Positions 1 through 8,402 of a stretch of DNA of 64,000 bases are shown one piece after another. Both the position numbers and the translations under genes were made by a program. Within the stretch, counting starts at the first letter, position 1. Each line of letters starts with the position of its first letter. The notes beneath the pieces are model-generated. The model searched no databases and was not told the DNA's origin. It saw nothing but the letters and a program-made list of their open reading frames with translations. Source of the DNA: Paenibacillus contaminans (lineage in GTDB: Bacteria; Bacillota; Bacilli; Paenibacillales; NBRC-103111); NCBI RefSeq assembly GCF_003285015.1, contig NZ_QMFB01000001.1, positions 620,001 to 684,000 on the forward strand, in the 5' to 3' direction.

Positions 1-125
1 TCGGATTGCGAAGAGGGGGGAATACTTGTGGAATTGCCGTTGCTGCCGCCGTTTCCGCTGCATCCGGCCAAGACGGCTGCCGTACATAGAAGAACGACCC
101 CTAGCTTTGTACGATATTTGCTCAT
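1..125 (-). CDS. Lipoprotein, N-terminal part only (runs off window)
   Basis: Only the first 41 codons lie in the window. They encode a lipoprotein signal peptide: a basic start (MSKYRTK), a hydrophobic core and the lipobox LAGC, followed by a Gly/Asn/Ser-rich linker typical of exported Gram-positive lipoproteins. The start ATG has GGAAAGGATG upstream. It is the third gene of a minus-strand set after the VTC-domain and DUF4956 genes. In Firmicutes this pair is often followed by a CotH-kinase-like or carbohydrate-binding lipoprotein, so that is the likely identity, but nothing visible here proves it. Confidence 0.75.
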   Translation of the reverse strand, partial: MSKYRTKLGVVLLCTAAVLAGCSGNGGSNGNSTSIPPSSQS

Positions 126-148
126 TTTGATCATCCTTTCCGAAATGT

Positions 149-835
149 TTAATAGTCTGTAGTCGTGGGACTCATCGTTAAAGCGATGTCCAAATTTCCG
201 TTACGGACTCGAATCGCGTCCAAAAATTGTTTTTGATTCGTGACAGGATCCATCGTAACCAAATAAACCAATTCATAAAGACTGCCAAGCTCAGTCGTTC
301 TGACCTTCTTAAGCTCATAGACGATATTGAATTTTTTAAATACTTCGTCGAATGCTTCTTCATAGGCGAGGTCCTCGGGAATCGTGACCTTAAGCAAACG
401 CTGCGCTGATTTCTTAAGTCCGAATTTCGTTACGTTCAAAATGAACATCAGCACGCAAAGGCAAACGGTAAATAATGCGGCATAACCGAAGGAGCCTACG
501 CCGACAGCCAGTCCGGCCGCCATTGTGAGCAGAACGTAAGCGATATCTTTAGGATCGCCGGGCGCGCTGCGAAATCGAATGATCGAGAAAGCTCCCGCCA
601 GACTGAATGCCCTAGCGATATTGCTTCCGATCAAGAGGATGATGACGGCTACGATTGCAGGCAGCACGACCATGGTTAACGTAAAGTTGGGCGAGTAGCC
701 GCTGCGTAAGCTTGTCTTCATATAAGTGAAGCTGATGATCAAGCCCAACAAAATAGAAATCAAGATGGTTAATATGGCATGGGTTAACGTTAAATCCGTC
801 GCAGCCTCGGTCGATGTAAAGATGGATTCAAGCAT
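149..835 (-). CDS. DUF4956 family membrane protein
   Basis: A 228-residue protein. The first half has about four hydrophobic segments (about residues 17-38, 50-75, 95-115, 118-137), with the family-typical stretch ARAFSLAGAFSIIRFRS between them. The C-terminal third is soluble and alpha/beta in character. This matches DUF4956, a family of unknown function regularly encoded next to VTC-type polyphosphate polymerase domains. Its start overlaps the end of the VTC gene by 8 bases, indicating translational coupling. A plausible role is as membrane partner of the VTC-like protein, but that is inference from gene order. Confidence 0.85.
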   Translation of the reverse strand: MLESIFTSTEAATDLTLTHAILTILISILLGLIISFTYMKTSLRSGYSPNFTLTMVVLPAIVAVIILLIGSNIARAFSLAGAFSIIRFRSAPGDPKDIAYVLLTMAAGLAVGVGSFGYAALFTVCLCVLMFILNVTKFGLKKSAQRLLKVTIPEDLAYEEAFDEVFKKFNIVYELKKVRTTELGSLYELVYLVTMDPVTNQKQFLDAIRVRNGNLDIALTMSPTTTDY

Positions 836-1571
836 ATTGGGAATCCCCCTGACGGCTTTTGACGTTTACGACGTACTTTTTATACTCGTTGCCGTATTTG
901 GAAAAGCTCGTTCGAAACATGTGATGCTCCGAAAGCATTTTCGACAGCCAGACCGGCATCGTTTTCTCCGCCTTGACTTCCATCAGCCATCGCCCCTGTT
1001 CGAGCAAGGCTTCGCCGTGGTCGCCGTCCTCCAGCTTCAGGTCGCAACGCCTGGACCGGATATTGGTGTCGAACGTAATGCGAAGATCGCGGTTATCGAT
1101 GCTGAACAGCGCTTTGCGTTCATATGCCAAATATACCTTAGGCATAAGCTCGTATCGCTGCATAAAATATTGAATCTCTTGAATCACCTGCTTGTTCATA
1201 TAAGGCTTAAGCTCAAGCTCAATTCCGGGCTTCATGAAATCATAGGCTTCTTGGAGCCGAAGAGCTGTTCTTCGTTTATTGACCAGGCCGAATACCTTCT
1301 TTTTCAGCTCCAAATACACTTTTGCGTTTTCTTTCGGAACGCCGTATCCTCGCAATCGAAGCTTTTCTTTATACTTCGGCTTCGAGAGACTTTTACGAAT
1401 AAGCGCGTCGTCCCATGTATCGTAGTAAATGTTGCTGATGGAATAGAACGGATGCTCTTTGTTGTAATCGTCGGGCTCCATATAGCCGAGCAGTCTGTTG
1501 TAAAACCGGTGAACGGCCGTATCGTCAAGCAAATATTTATTTTCATATCGGTTGAATACTTCAATTGCCAT
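828..1571 (-). CDS. VTC domain protein, polyphosphate polymerase-like
   Basis: A 247-residue soluble protein with the tunnel-fold VTC signature: FNRYENKYLL at the start, many basic residues on strands (KEKLRLRGYG, YLELKKKVFG, RITFDTNIRSRR) and a late acidic/basic strand LMEVKAEK. In yeast VTC4 this fold makes polyphosphate from ATP at the membrane. Bacterial members are poorly characterised. The ATG of MAIEVFNRYENK is preceded by AAAGGTGA at good spacing; upstream in-frame codons look non-coding, so the longer frame was not used. First gene of the VTC-DUF4956-lipoprotein set. Confidence 0.82.
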   Translation of the reverse strand: MAIEVFNRYENKYLLDDTAVHRFYNRLLGYMEPDDYNKEHPFYSISNIYYDTWDDALIRKSLSKPKYKEKLRLRGYGVPKENAKVYLELKKKVFGLVNKRRTALRLQEAYDFMKPGIELELKPYMNKQVIQEIQYFMQRYELMPKVYLAYERKALFSIDNRDLRITFDTNIRSRRCDLKLEDGDHGEALLEQGRWLMEVKAEKTMPVWLSKMLSEHHMFRTSFSKYGNEYKKYVVNVKSRQGDSQYA

Positions 1572-1728
1572 ATTCCAGCTCACCTTTCCGCGTTCGTTTC
1601 CGTCACTATTCGAAGTATATCTCCTTAAACTGAAGGGGCTCTGAAGACAAGTTGAATGATTCATGAGCGTTCGCTGAAAGACTGCTGAATGTTGCTGTAT
1701 TTGGATCGAACGTGAGGCAATCCGTAAC

Positions 1729-1800
1729 AAGGATAAACGGCTTCGCCTACCTTTGGGACGGGCGCGTTTACCGTTGAAATATAGGCACTTGATAGGTGGA
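1729..1800 (+). ncRNA. Repeated 5'-leader motif, copy 1
   Basis: Contains CAAGGATAAACGGCTTCG, identical to copy 3, and CGTTTACCGTTGAAA, identical to copy 2. GGATAAACG can pair with CGTTTACC about 25 bases later, closing a short stem. It is followed by a small CAC/GTG hairpin before the acetyltransferase gene. This copy is compact and has no convincing -10 box, so it may be degenerate. Not matched to any riboswitch class I know. Confidence 0.45.
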
Positions 1801-1867
1801 ACATATAAACTTATATTTAAAAAAATGATACAATAACGAAAAAAGCAGCAAGTACGGAGGTTGGAGC

Positions 1868-2332
1868 ATGCGAATCGGAATTGTCCCTTTTCAAGAACAA
1901 GATCACGATAGATTGGTGGAAATTTGGTACGAGGCTGTACGTGATACGCATACATTTTTGACGGAAGAGGATATTGATTTTTATCATCAAATGGTGAAAA
2001 ACGGCGCCTTGGATGAAGTCGAGTTGTGGGTGGAGCAAAACGAAAATAACGTTCCGAGAGGATTTATCGGGCTGGACGGAACGAAAATCGAGATGTTGTT
2101 CGTCGATCCGAAATATCATGGGAAAGGAATAGGCACACGCTTAATAAAACATGCCGAAGCGATAAAGGGCGGCAATCTTCAAGTTGATGTCAATGAGCAG
2201 AACGAGGGAGCGTGTGCATTTTACAAACGCTACGGTTTTGTACGGACGGGACGCTCGGAGCTGGACAGCTCGGGACGGCCGTTTCCACTGCTTCATTTAA
2301 GCAAAACGGAGGCGAGCGCCGATGAGCGATGA
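1868..2332 (+). CDS. GNAT family N-acetyltransferase (YjaB-like)
   Basis: A 154-residue acetyl-CoA-dependent acyltransferase. The acetyl-CoA-binding motif A is clear: IEMLFVDPKYHGKGIGTRL, with the pyrophosphate-binding GKGIGT loop near residues 86-91. Motif B follows (NEQNEGACAFYKRYGF). Length and order match the small GNAT fold, and the sequence resembles E. coli YjaB. The acceptor substrate cannot be deduced. The start ATG has a strong CGGAGGTTGGAGC ribosome binding site. It overlaps the next gene by 11 bases, so the two are probably co-translated. Confidence 0.88.
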   Translation: MRIGIVPFQEQDHDRLVEIWYEAVRDTHTFLTEEDIDFYHQMVKNGALDEVELWVEQNENNVPRGFIGLDGTKIEMLFVDPKYHGKGIGTRLIKHAEAIKGGNLQVDVNEQNEGACAFYKRYGFVRTGRSELDSSGRPFPLLHLSKTEASADER

Positions 2333-2711
2333 AAGCTGCAATCCGTTATTGGACAAGGTTAGAGCGCTTTGCTTGTCTTTCCCGGGCACAAGCGAGCGGA
2401 TTAGTCACGGCGCGCCGACATTTTTCGTCAACGAGAAGAAGTCGTTCGTCCAATACCATAACAACCATCACGGAGACGGCAAAATAGCGTTATGGTGCGC
2501 GGCGCCGTCAGGCGTTCAATCATTGCTTGTCGAAGCGGAGCCGGACATTTATTACATCCCGGCTTATGTCGGCCATCTCGGATGGATCGGCGTGCGGCTC
2601 GACCGCCAGGCCGAATGGGAAGACATCGCCGGCGCGATCGGCGGCGCTTATATGGCGCGCGCGCCAAAGAAGCTTCAAGCGCTCGTGGCCGGCAGGTCGT
2701 TCAACGCTTAA
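2322..2711 (+). CDS. MmcQ/YjbR family protein
   Basis: A 129-residue small alpha/beta protein. The N-terminal LCLSFPGTSERISHGAPTFFV segment and the later IYYIPAYVGHLGWIGVRLD and WEDIAGAIGGAYMARAPKK segments fit the MmcQ/YjbR (CyaY-like fold) family. These proteins are often annotated as DNA-binding, but their function is largely unknown. The gene starts inside the end of the acetyltransferase gene, a coupling common for this family. Nothing in the sequence identifies a substrate or target. Confidence 0.8.
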   Translation: MSDESCNPLLDKVRALCLSFPGTSERISHGAPTFFVNEKKSFVQYHNNHHGDGKIALWCAAPSGVQSLLVEAEPDIYYIPAYVGHLGWIGVRLDRQAEWEDIAGAIGGAYMARAPKKLQALVAGRSFNA

Positions 2712-2751
2712 ACCGCAGATAAACAAAGGGTACTCGCAAGCGTCGTTATGA

Positions 2752-2937
2752 CTAATGGAAAACATACAGTTAATTTCCGGAAAACCCCTTGAATTGTAGA
2801 ATTTAATGGAAAACCTACAGTTATTTTCGTTGAAAAATCCCGAATATGAAGAAATGCACCAAATTACATGCATTTTTCCCAGCTAATTGTCTTTTTCTCA
2901 CCTTTTAGCCGAAAATAACTGTATGTTTTCCAGTTAG
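2752..2937 (+). repeat. Three-copy intergenic repeat (two direct, one inverted)
   Basis: A unit of about 28 bases containing TAATGGAAAACMTACAGTTA occurs at 2752-2779 and 2803-2829, and in inverse orientation at 2910-2937. Either direct copy could pair with the inverted copy in RNA or single-stranded DNA. It lies in a 680-base gap with no gene. I recall similar AT-rich units between genes of other Paenibacillus genomes, but I cannot check this. Confidence 0.7.
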
Positions 2938-3053
2938 CCCCCCAAGCCGCGCTTCACGGCACCTTCCAGGTAGCTGGTTATCGTAGCATCTCTACACATA
3001 GACTTTACTAACGAACCTATACCTGTCATATCATGAGGTTAGCTTATCAAAAC

Positions 3054-3087
3054 AAGAGTCCGCGTTATATTGCGGACTCTTTTTTCG
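3054..3087 (+). terminator. Rho-independent terminator
   Basis: Perfect stem AGAGTCCGC/GCGGACTCT with a short A/T loop, followed by six T. It closes the acetyltransferase-YjbR unit. The rest of the gap (3088-3392) shows no gene; a TATACT box near 3172 may be the -10 of the signalling operon. Confidence 0.85.
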
Positions 3088-3392
3088 GCTTTTCCGCATG
3101 AGCGGCAGCTCGAGCCTATAATTTTCAAAAATCTTTCATAAAAGGTATATACGAAATTAGGTCATAACTCCTATACTTATTGTCGAAGGCATGATTTGGT
3201 ACATTTAACCGGGTAAGGGGCTCCATCGTCGTTCTTTTCTTTAATACGGCGTCTTTTCTAGTCACATTTTTCAACCATTGATAGGAGCATTCCGAATTTC
3301 AAATAGTTACATAAGGACCGGCGATTTGTCGCCGATAAAACTGGATTGAAATAAACAAAAACAGCATTCATCCGAATGCCGGTTAGGAGCAG

Positions 3393-5732
3393 ATGATGTT
3401 AGTAGAACTGAAGAACAGCCCCAAAGCTATGGAGGCGCTTGAAGCCTCGATGATCGTTTCGATAACGGACGGAGAAGGGAGGTTTACTTATGTCAATGAT
3501 CGTTTCTGCGAAGCTTCCAAGTACGAGAGAAGCGAGCTCATCGGAAGTAACCATACCATCATCAACTCGGGTTTTCATCCCATTGAGCATTTTCAGGATA
3601 TAAGGGAGACGATCGGACAAGGGCAAGTGTGGAAAGGGGAAATGAAGAATCGGGCCAAGGACGGCAGCGAGTATTGGGTTAACCTTACGATTATCCCGTT
3701 TGTGAATGACAAAGGGGAGATTTTGCAGCATGTGGCTATCGGAACCGACATTACGAACCGCAAGCAGAGCGAAACGGTTTTAAACCAAACGATCGAAAAT
3801 TTGCGCGATATCGAAAATGCTTTGGATGAGTCCTCCATCGTCGCCATTACCGATGACAAAGGCGTTATTACGTACGTTAACGAGAAGTTTTGCGAGATTT
3901 CCAAATATAATCGGGACGAGCTTATCGGCAAAACGCATCGGCTCATTAACTCAGGCTATCATCCGAAAACCTTCTTTAAAGAGATGTGGGAAACGATTAA
4001 AGGGGGAAGCGTTTGGAGGGGCGAGGTCAAAAATCGGGCCAAGGACGGCAGCGAATATTGGATGAATACGACGATCGTTCCGTTCCTCGGCAGCGACGGG
4101 GCGCCCAGGCAGTTTATATCGATCCGATCGGATATTACGGACCGGGTCAAAGCGGAGGCCGAATTAGCCGAACGTACGGAACAGCTCGCGAAAGCGCGTG
4201 ATGAGGCCATTCAAGCAAGCTTGATCAAAAGCCAGTTTTTGGCCAATATGAGCCATGAACTGCGGACTCCGCTAAATGCGATTATCGGGTACAGCGAAAT
4301 GCTTCAGGAAGAAGCCGAAGAGCTTGGGGAGTCGATTTTCGCGGAGGATTTGGGCAAGATCAGGAAAGCCGGCAGTCACCTGCTTGCTTTGATTAACGAT
4401 ATATTGGACATTTCAAAGATCGAAGCAGGAAAAATGGAGCTTAGTCTGGAAACATGCAGCCTGCAGGATTTGATCCATGACGTTTTGACGACGATTAGGC
4501 CGCTGCTCGAAGGCAACGGAAATGAAATTCGGACACAGTGCATCGAAGAAGGAGAACTAAACATCGATGTAACGAAAATGAGGCAAATCTTAATTAACTT
4601 ATTAAGCAATGCCAATAAATTTACGAAGGACGGACTGATCCAATTCGACGCCTATATGGAATCCCGATCCAATGTGAACGGATATGTGTTTCGCGTACGG
4701 GATACGGGGATCGGAATGACGCCGGAGCAAATCGCCAAGCTGTTCCAGCCTTTTACGCAGGCGGACGCTTCCACGACGCGGAAGTATGGGGGTACCGGTC
4801 TCGGGCTTGCGATCAGTCAACGTTTTATACATTTAATGGGCGGCGAAATCGGCGTCGAAAGCGAATTCGGCAAGGGCACGATTTTCTCGTGCTGGCTGCC
4901 GGTCGCTGCGGAAGAATCGTCGAATTATGCTTTGCCGATCGCTTTCGATGCAATTGAACTCGAAGTGGAAGATGCTGAAGAGGTCAGCATTTTGCTTATC
5001 GACGACGAAGTATTCAACCGCGAGCTGATGAAACGTTATTTAGCCAGAACAGGCTGGACGTTGGCTTATGCGGATAACGGCCCCGAAGGACTAAAGCTTG
5101 CCAAAAAACTGCGCCCCAAGGTCATCTGTCTGGATATACTCATGCCGAGCATGGATGGTTGGAGTGTGCTTGCGTCGCTGAAAAACGATCCGGAGCTAAT
5201 GGATATTCCGGTCGTCATATGGTCCATGACCAGCGATCGGCAGCTGGGTTATACGCTTGGCGTTTCAGAATATTTGACGAAGCCGGTTGAGCGGGAGCAA
5301 CTGATCAGAGTTATGGAAAAATATATTACCGAACGTGACGACCATCAAATTCTAGTTATTGAGGACGATGCGGCGACCACCGATATTATGACCAAGTTTT
5401 TGCGAAAAGAAGGATATTCGGTAATCCAATCAAGAAACGGGCGTCATGCTCTCGAGCAAATGTCCAAAAGTCTACCTTCTATTATTTTGCTGGATTTGAT
5501 GATGCCGGAAATGGACGGCTTTCAATTCATCGCCGAGCTGCGCAATCGTGAAGAATGGCACAATGTCCCGGTTGTCGTCATTACCGCCAAAACGATAACG
5601 GCAGAAGAAAGGCAAATTTTAGACGGATTCGTTAAAAACATAATGCTGAAGAGCTCACTCGATTACAGTTATTTGATAGCAGAGATTCGAAAGTTCATAG
5701 AATTTGCTAAGGGAATGCAGGAGGAGGATTAA
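3393..5732 (+). CDS. PAS-PAS hybrid histidine kinase with two receiver domains
   Basis: A 779-residue cytoplasmic sensor kinase with no membrane segment or signal peptide. Two similar PAS domains (about 15-125 and 140-250) share the SGxHP and [17 protein letters not shown] motifs, suggesting internal duplication. A coiled coil leads to a HisKA domain with phospho-acceptor H288 in [20 protein letters not shown]. The ATPase domain carries N (NLLSNANKF), G1 (DTGIGM) and G2 (GGTGLGL) boxes. Two receivers follow (about 530-640 and 650-770), each with an acidic pocket and a phospho-Asp ([24 protein letters not shown]). The ATG is the first of a tandem pair after TTAGGAGC. First gene of a signalling operon. 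Confidence 0.93.
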   Translation: MMLVELKNSPKAMEALEASMIVSITDGEGRFTYVNDRFCEASKYERSELIGSNHTIINSGFHPIEHFQDIRETIGQGQVWKGEMKNRAKDGSEYWVNLTIIPFVNDKGEILQHVAIGTDITNRKQSETVLNQTIENLRDIENALDESSIVAITDDKGVITYVNEKFCEISKYNRDELIGKTHRLINSGYHPKTFFKEMWETIKGGSVWRGEVKNRAKDGSEYWMNTTIVPFLGSDGAPRQFISIRSDITDRVKAEAELAERTEQLAKARDEAIQASLIKSQFLANMSHELRTPLNAIIGYSEMLQEEAEELGESIFAEDLGKIRKAGSHLLALINDILDISKIEAGKMELSLETCSLQDLIHDVLTTIRPLLEGNGNEIRTQCIEEGELNIDVTKMRQILINLLSNANKFTKDGLIQFDAYMESRSNVNGYVFRVRDTGIGMTPEQIAKLFQPFTQADASTTRKYGGTGLGLAISQRFIHLMGGEIGVESEFGKGTIFSCWLPVAAEESSNYALPIAFDAIELEVEDAEEVSILLIDDEVFNRELMKRYLARTGWTLAYADNGPEGLKLAKKLRPKVICLDILMPSMDGWSVLASLKNDPELMDIPVVIWSMTSDRQLGYTLGVSEYLTKPVEREQLIRVMEKYITERDDHQILVIEDDAATTDIMTKFLRKEGYSVIQSRNGRHALEQMSKSLPSIILLDLMMPEMDGFQFIAELRNREEWHNVPVVVITAKTITAEERQILDGFVKNIMLKSSLDYSYLIAEIRKFIEFAKGMQEED

Positions 5733-5733
5733 G

Positions 5734-6654
5734 TTGATTTTCGAAAAGCAATTTGTTCACGAGTCAACGCAAGTTCTTGAAAGCAACGCCGTGCTAGCAT
5801 CGATTGAGCGCTCGCTTGCAATGATCGAGTTTAATATGCAAGGCGAAGTTCTATGGGCAAATGAGCCGTTCGCCTATTGTATGGGCTACCAAGCAAGTGA
5901 ACTAACAGGCAAAAACCATAGGCAATTTTGCACGGCCGAATTTAGTAAAAGTCTTGAGTATGAGCAGTTTTGGAATGATTTGAGGAAAGGCAGCGCTTTT
6001 CAAGAGAAAATCGAACGTGTTGCCAAAAACGGTACGAGCATTTGGCTAGAAGCGACCTACATGCCAATTCGCGATAATCTAGGGGAATCCGTGGCGGTCC
6101 TAAAAATAGCCACGAACATAACGGCACGGGAGCAGGCGAATATCCGCATGATGGACGAGCTGCAGCAAATGGCGGCCTATGTGAAGAACCGTTCCGATCA
6201 AGGGTTAAAACGCGGACGGCAAGTGGCCGATATAATGGATAACGTCGTAAATGAGAATGAATCGAACATCCGTCACCTGCATGATTTGGAGGGACAAGCG
6301 AAATCCGTACGAAACATCGTTCAAACGGTGAGGGAATTTGCCTCGCAGACGAATCTCCTTGCGCTGAACGCTGCGATTGAGGCTGCTCATGCTAAAGAGC
6401 ATGGACGCGGGTTTAACGTCGTCGCAGTTGAAGTGCGCAGGTTGTCGGAACAGGTTCAAGCGGCGGCCAAAGAGATACAAGCCTCGATCGAAGGTATTGC
6501 CGAACAGGTGGGGCGTGTCAGCAAAAGCTCGAATAGTTCGAGGGATGCCGTTATCAGCAGCAGGGAACAGCTTCGGAATGCTATGGATGAATTCGCCGGC
6601 ATCGGCGAGGCAGCCGGAAAGCTGGACGAACAGGCCAAAATGTTAATTCAATAA
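5734..6654 (+). CDS. Soluble PAS chemoreceptor-like protein (MCP signalling domain)
   Basis: A 306-residue protein with one PAS domain (about 15-140, [22 protein letters not shown]) joined to a short methyl-accepting signalling hairpin. The hairpin tip is conserved ([37 protein letters not shown]). There is no transmembrane helix or HAMP domain, and the hairpin is much shorter than in classical chemoreceptors. The chosen TTG start has AGGAGGAGGATTAAG directly upstream; an ATG 30 bases earlier would overlap the kinase gene. It probably feeds a CheA-like kinase elsewhere or acts as a scaffold in this operon. Confidence 0.85.
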   Translation: MIFEKQFVHESTQVLESNAVLASIERSLAMIEFNMQGEVLWANEPFAYCMGYQASELTGKNHRQFCTAEFSKSLEYEQFWNDLRKGSAFQEKIERVAKNGTSIWLEATYMPIRDNLGESVAVLKIATNITAREQANIRMMDELQQMAAYVKNRSDQGLKRGRQVADIMDNVVNENESNIRHLHDLEGQAKSVRNIVQTVREFASQTNLLALNAAIEAAHAKEHGRGFNVVAVEVRRLSEQVQAAAKEIQASIEGIAEQVGRVSKSSNSSRDAVISSREQLRNAMDEFAGIGEAAGKLDEQAKMLIQ

Positions 6655-6688
6655 TTGAGACGTGCATACGAAAGTGGAGGCCACATCT

Positions 6689-7060
6689 ATGATAACCATC
6701 CTTCTTATCGAGGATAATGAAATGAACCGCGACATGCTTTCCAGACGCTTGGAGCGCAAAGGTTATCGGATCGTTACTGCCGAGGACGGCAGACAGGGAG
6801 TAGACCTTGCCGGACAAATAAATCCGGATATTATTTTGATGGACTTGAGCTTGCCTGTTCTGGACGGCTGGGAAGCGACACGGATCCTGAAGGGATCAGC
6901 CCGCACCGGTCATATTCCGGTCATCGCCTTGACCGCCCATGCCATGAAAAGCGACGAAGAAAAAGCGTATCAGGCCGGATGCGACGATTTCGACACGAAG
7001 CCGGTCGTGCTGGACAGATTGCTCGAAAAGATGAGGAGATTCGTTACCCATGAAGGATGA
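6689..7060 (+). CDS. Single-domain response regulator (CheY/DivK-like)
   Basis: A 123-residue stand-alone receiver domain with no output domain. The acidic pocket (LLIEDNEMNR), phospho-acceptor D52 (IILMDLSLPVLDGW), switch Thr (ALTAHA) and conserved Lys (DTKPV) are all present. The ATG was chosen because GTGGAGG lies upstream at good spacing; a GTG 27 bases earlier lacks one. It sits between the chemoreceptor-like protein and the HD-GYP protein and overlaps the latter by 11 bases. It is probably a phosphorelay shuttle for the hybrid kinase. Confidence 0.9.
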   Translation: MITILLIEDNEMNRDMLSRRLERKGYRIVTAEDGRQGVDLAGQINPDIILMDLSLPVLDGWEATRILKGSARTGHIPVIALTAHAMKSDEEKAYQAGCDDFDTKPVVLDRLLEKMRRFVTHEG

Positions 7061-8099
7061 TATCCTGCTCTCCAAAATATTGATCGTGGACGATCAAGCA
7101 TACAATATCACGTTATTGGAGCGCATTCTCGTGCGGGCGGGCTTCAAGCATATTTACAGCATTCAAGATCCGCGTTCGATCACGGTTTCGTTTACAGAAA
7201 TCGACCCCGACATCGTTCTGCTCGATATGCACATGCCGGAGATGGACGGTTTGGAGGTTCTGCGGTTCATTCGGGAACAAAACGAGCCGGACGAATTTTT
7301 TCCGGTGTTGATGCTTACGGCCGATGTTACCCCCGAAGCCAAACAGAAGGGGCTGCAAGCGGGGGTCAATGATTATTTGACGAAGCCTTATAACCGGACG
7401 GAAGTTATCCTGCGCATCCACAATCTGCTCAAAACGAGACAGTTATATCTTCAAATCCAGCAGCACAAAAGCCATTTGGAGGAACGGGTACGCGAGCGGA
7501 CGGAAGAGTTGCAGAAGGCCAAAATCGAAATATTGCAGCTGCTGGGACGCGCATCGGAGTACCGCGACGATATGACGGGCAGACATACGTTAAGAGTGGG
7601 CAAGCTGTCCGGATTAATCGCTGGCCGCTTGGGACTGTCCGAGGACCATGCGGATATGGTTCGTATGGCGGCGCCTCTCCATGACATCGGAAAAATCGGC
7701 ATCCCGGATCAGATTTTGCTGAAGCCGGGACGGTTCGAGCCTGGCGAATTTGAGCAAATGAAGGCCCATACGCGGATCGGCGCCAGCATCCTGGAGGAAA
7801 GCTCCTTTGCCGTGCTGAAGCTGGCCTGTATTATCGCCAAGTCTCATCACGAAAAATGGGACGGGACAGGTTATCCGGAAGGACTGAAAGAGGAGGGAAT
7901 TCCGATCGAAGCCAGAATCGTGGCTTTGGCGGATTTTTACGATGCGCTGACTCATGAGCGGCCTTACAAAAGGGCCTGGTCGCAGGAGGAGGCGGTTGCC
8001 GAAGTGAAAAAGCAGTGCGGTTTTCATTTCGATCCTAAAGTTGTTGATGCTTTTCTCGGGTTATACGAGGAGGAGCGTTTGCCGGGAGACGACGATTGA
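7050..8099 (+). CDS. Receiver-HD-GYP cyclic-di-GMP phosphodiesterase
   Basis: A 349-residue response regulator. An N-terminal receiver (phospho-Asp D59, VLLDMHMPEMDG) is linked by a coiled coil (about 125-160) to an HD-GYP domain. The metal-binding HD (APLHDIGKIGIPD), the later HHEKWDGTGYPEGL with the GYP triplet, and VALADFYDALTHERPYK are intact, which predicts active hydrolysis of c-di-GMP. Last gene of the operon, so the cascade probably ends in lowering c-di-GMP, possibly linking to motility or biofilm control. Confidence 0.93.
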   Translation: MKDDILLSKILIVDDQAYNITLLERILVRAGFKHIYSIQDPRSITVSFTEIDPDIVLLDMHMPEMDGLEVLRFIREQNEPDEFFPVLMLTADVTPEAKQKGLQAGVNDYLTKPYNRTEVILRIHNLLKTRQLYLQIQQHKSHLEERVRERTEELQKAKIEILQLLGRASEYRDDMTGRHTLRVGKLSGLIAGRLGLSEDHADMVRMAAPLHDIGKIGIPDQILLKPGRFEPGEFEQMKAHTRIGASILEESSFAVLKLACIIAKSHHEKWDGTGYPEGLKEEGIPIEARIVALADFYDALTHERPYKRAWSQEEAVAEVKKQCGFHFDPKVVDAFLGLYEEERLPGDDD

Positions 8100-8122
8100 A
8101 AACGATACATATCCATACATTC

Positions 8123-8153
8123 GCCTCGATTGCTTATGCGGTCGGGGCTTTTT
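8123..8153 (+). terminator. Probable terminator of the signalling operon
   Basis: Seven-pair stem GCCTCGA/TCGGGGC (one T-G pair) with a 12-base loop, followed by five T. It ends the operon 24 bases after the HD-GYP stop codon. Confidence 0.6.
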
Positions 8154-8205
8154 AGTACGGTCGTCCCTCTTCCCAAAATGCCAACCTGCACGTAAAATCT
8201 TATGC

Positions 8206-8361
8206 TATAATGGCTGGCAAGGATAAACGTTCATGACCTTTCGGGTCACAGCTTATGATGAACATGCAGCCCAGCAATCTCGCATTTTCGTAAAAACGGC
8301 TGCAAGCGTCTTGACACTGAACGTTTACCGTTGAAAAGTAAGCACTCAATAAGGTGCAGCA
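8206..8361 (+). ncRNA. Repeated 5'-leader motif, copy 2, with its promoter
   Basis: A consensus TATAAT box (8206-8211) is followed seven bases later by AAGGATAAACGTTC, so the motif would form the 5' end of the transcript. About 90 bases later TGAACGTTTACC can pair with it over about 12 bp, one base bulged. Between them are a TGACC/GGGTCA hairpin and a CAGCC/GGCTG pair. CGTTTACCGTTGAAA is identical to copy 1. A GCAC/GTGC hairpin and a T-run follow before the histidine kinase gene. This has the look of a structured cis-regulatory RNA of unknown class. Confidence 0.5.
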
Positions 8362-8402
8362 TTTTTCTTATATGTTAAAAATTGAACAAGGTGGTTGAAG
8401 AG

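Noticed and set aside
726..1628. Open frame of 300 codons on the plus strand
   Set aside because: It is antisense to the VTC and DUF4956 genes, which carry clear family motifs and ribosome sites.
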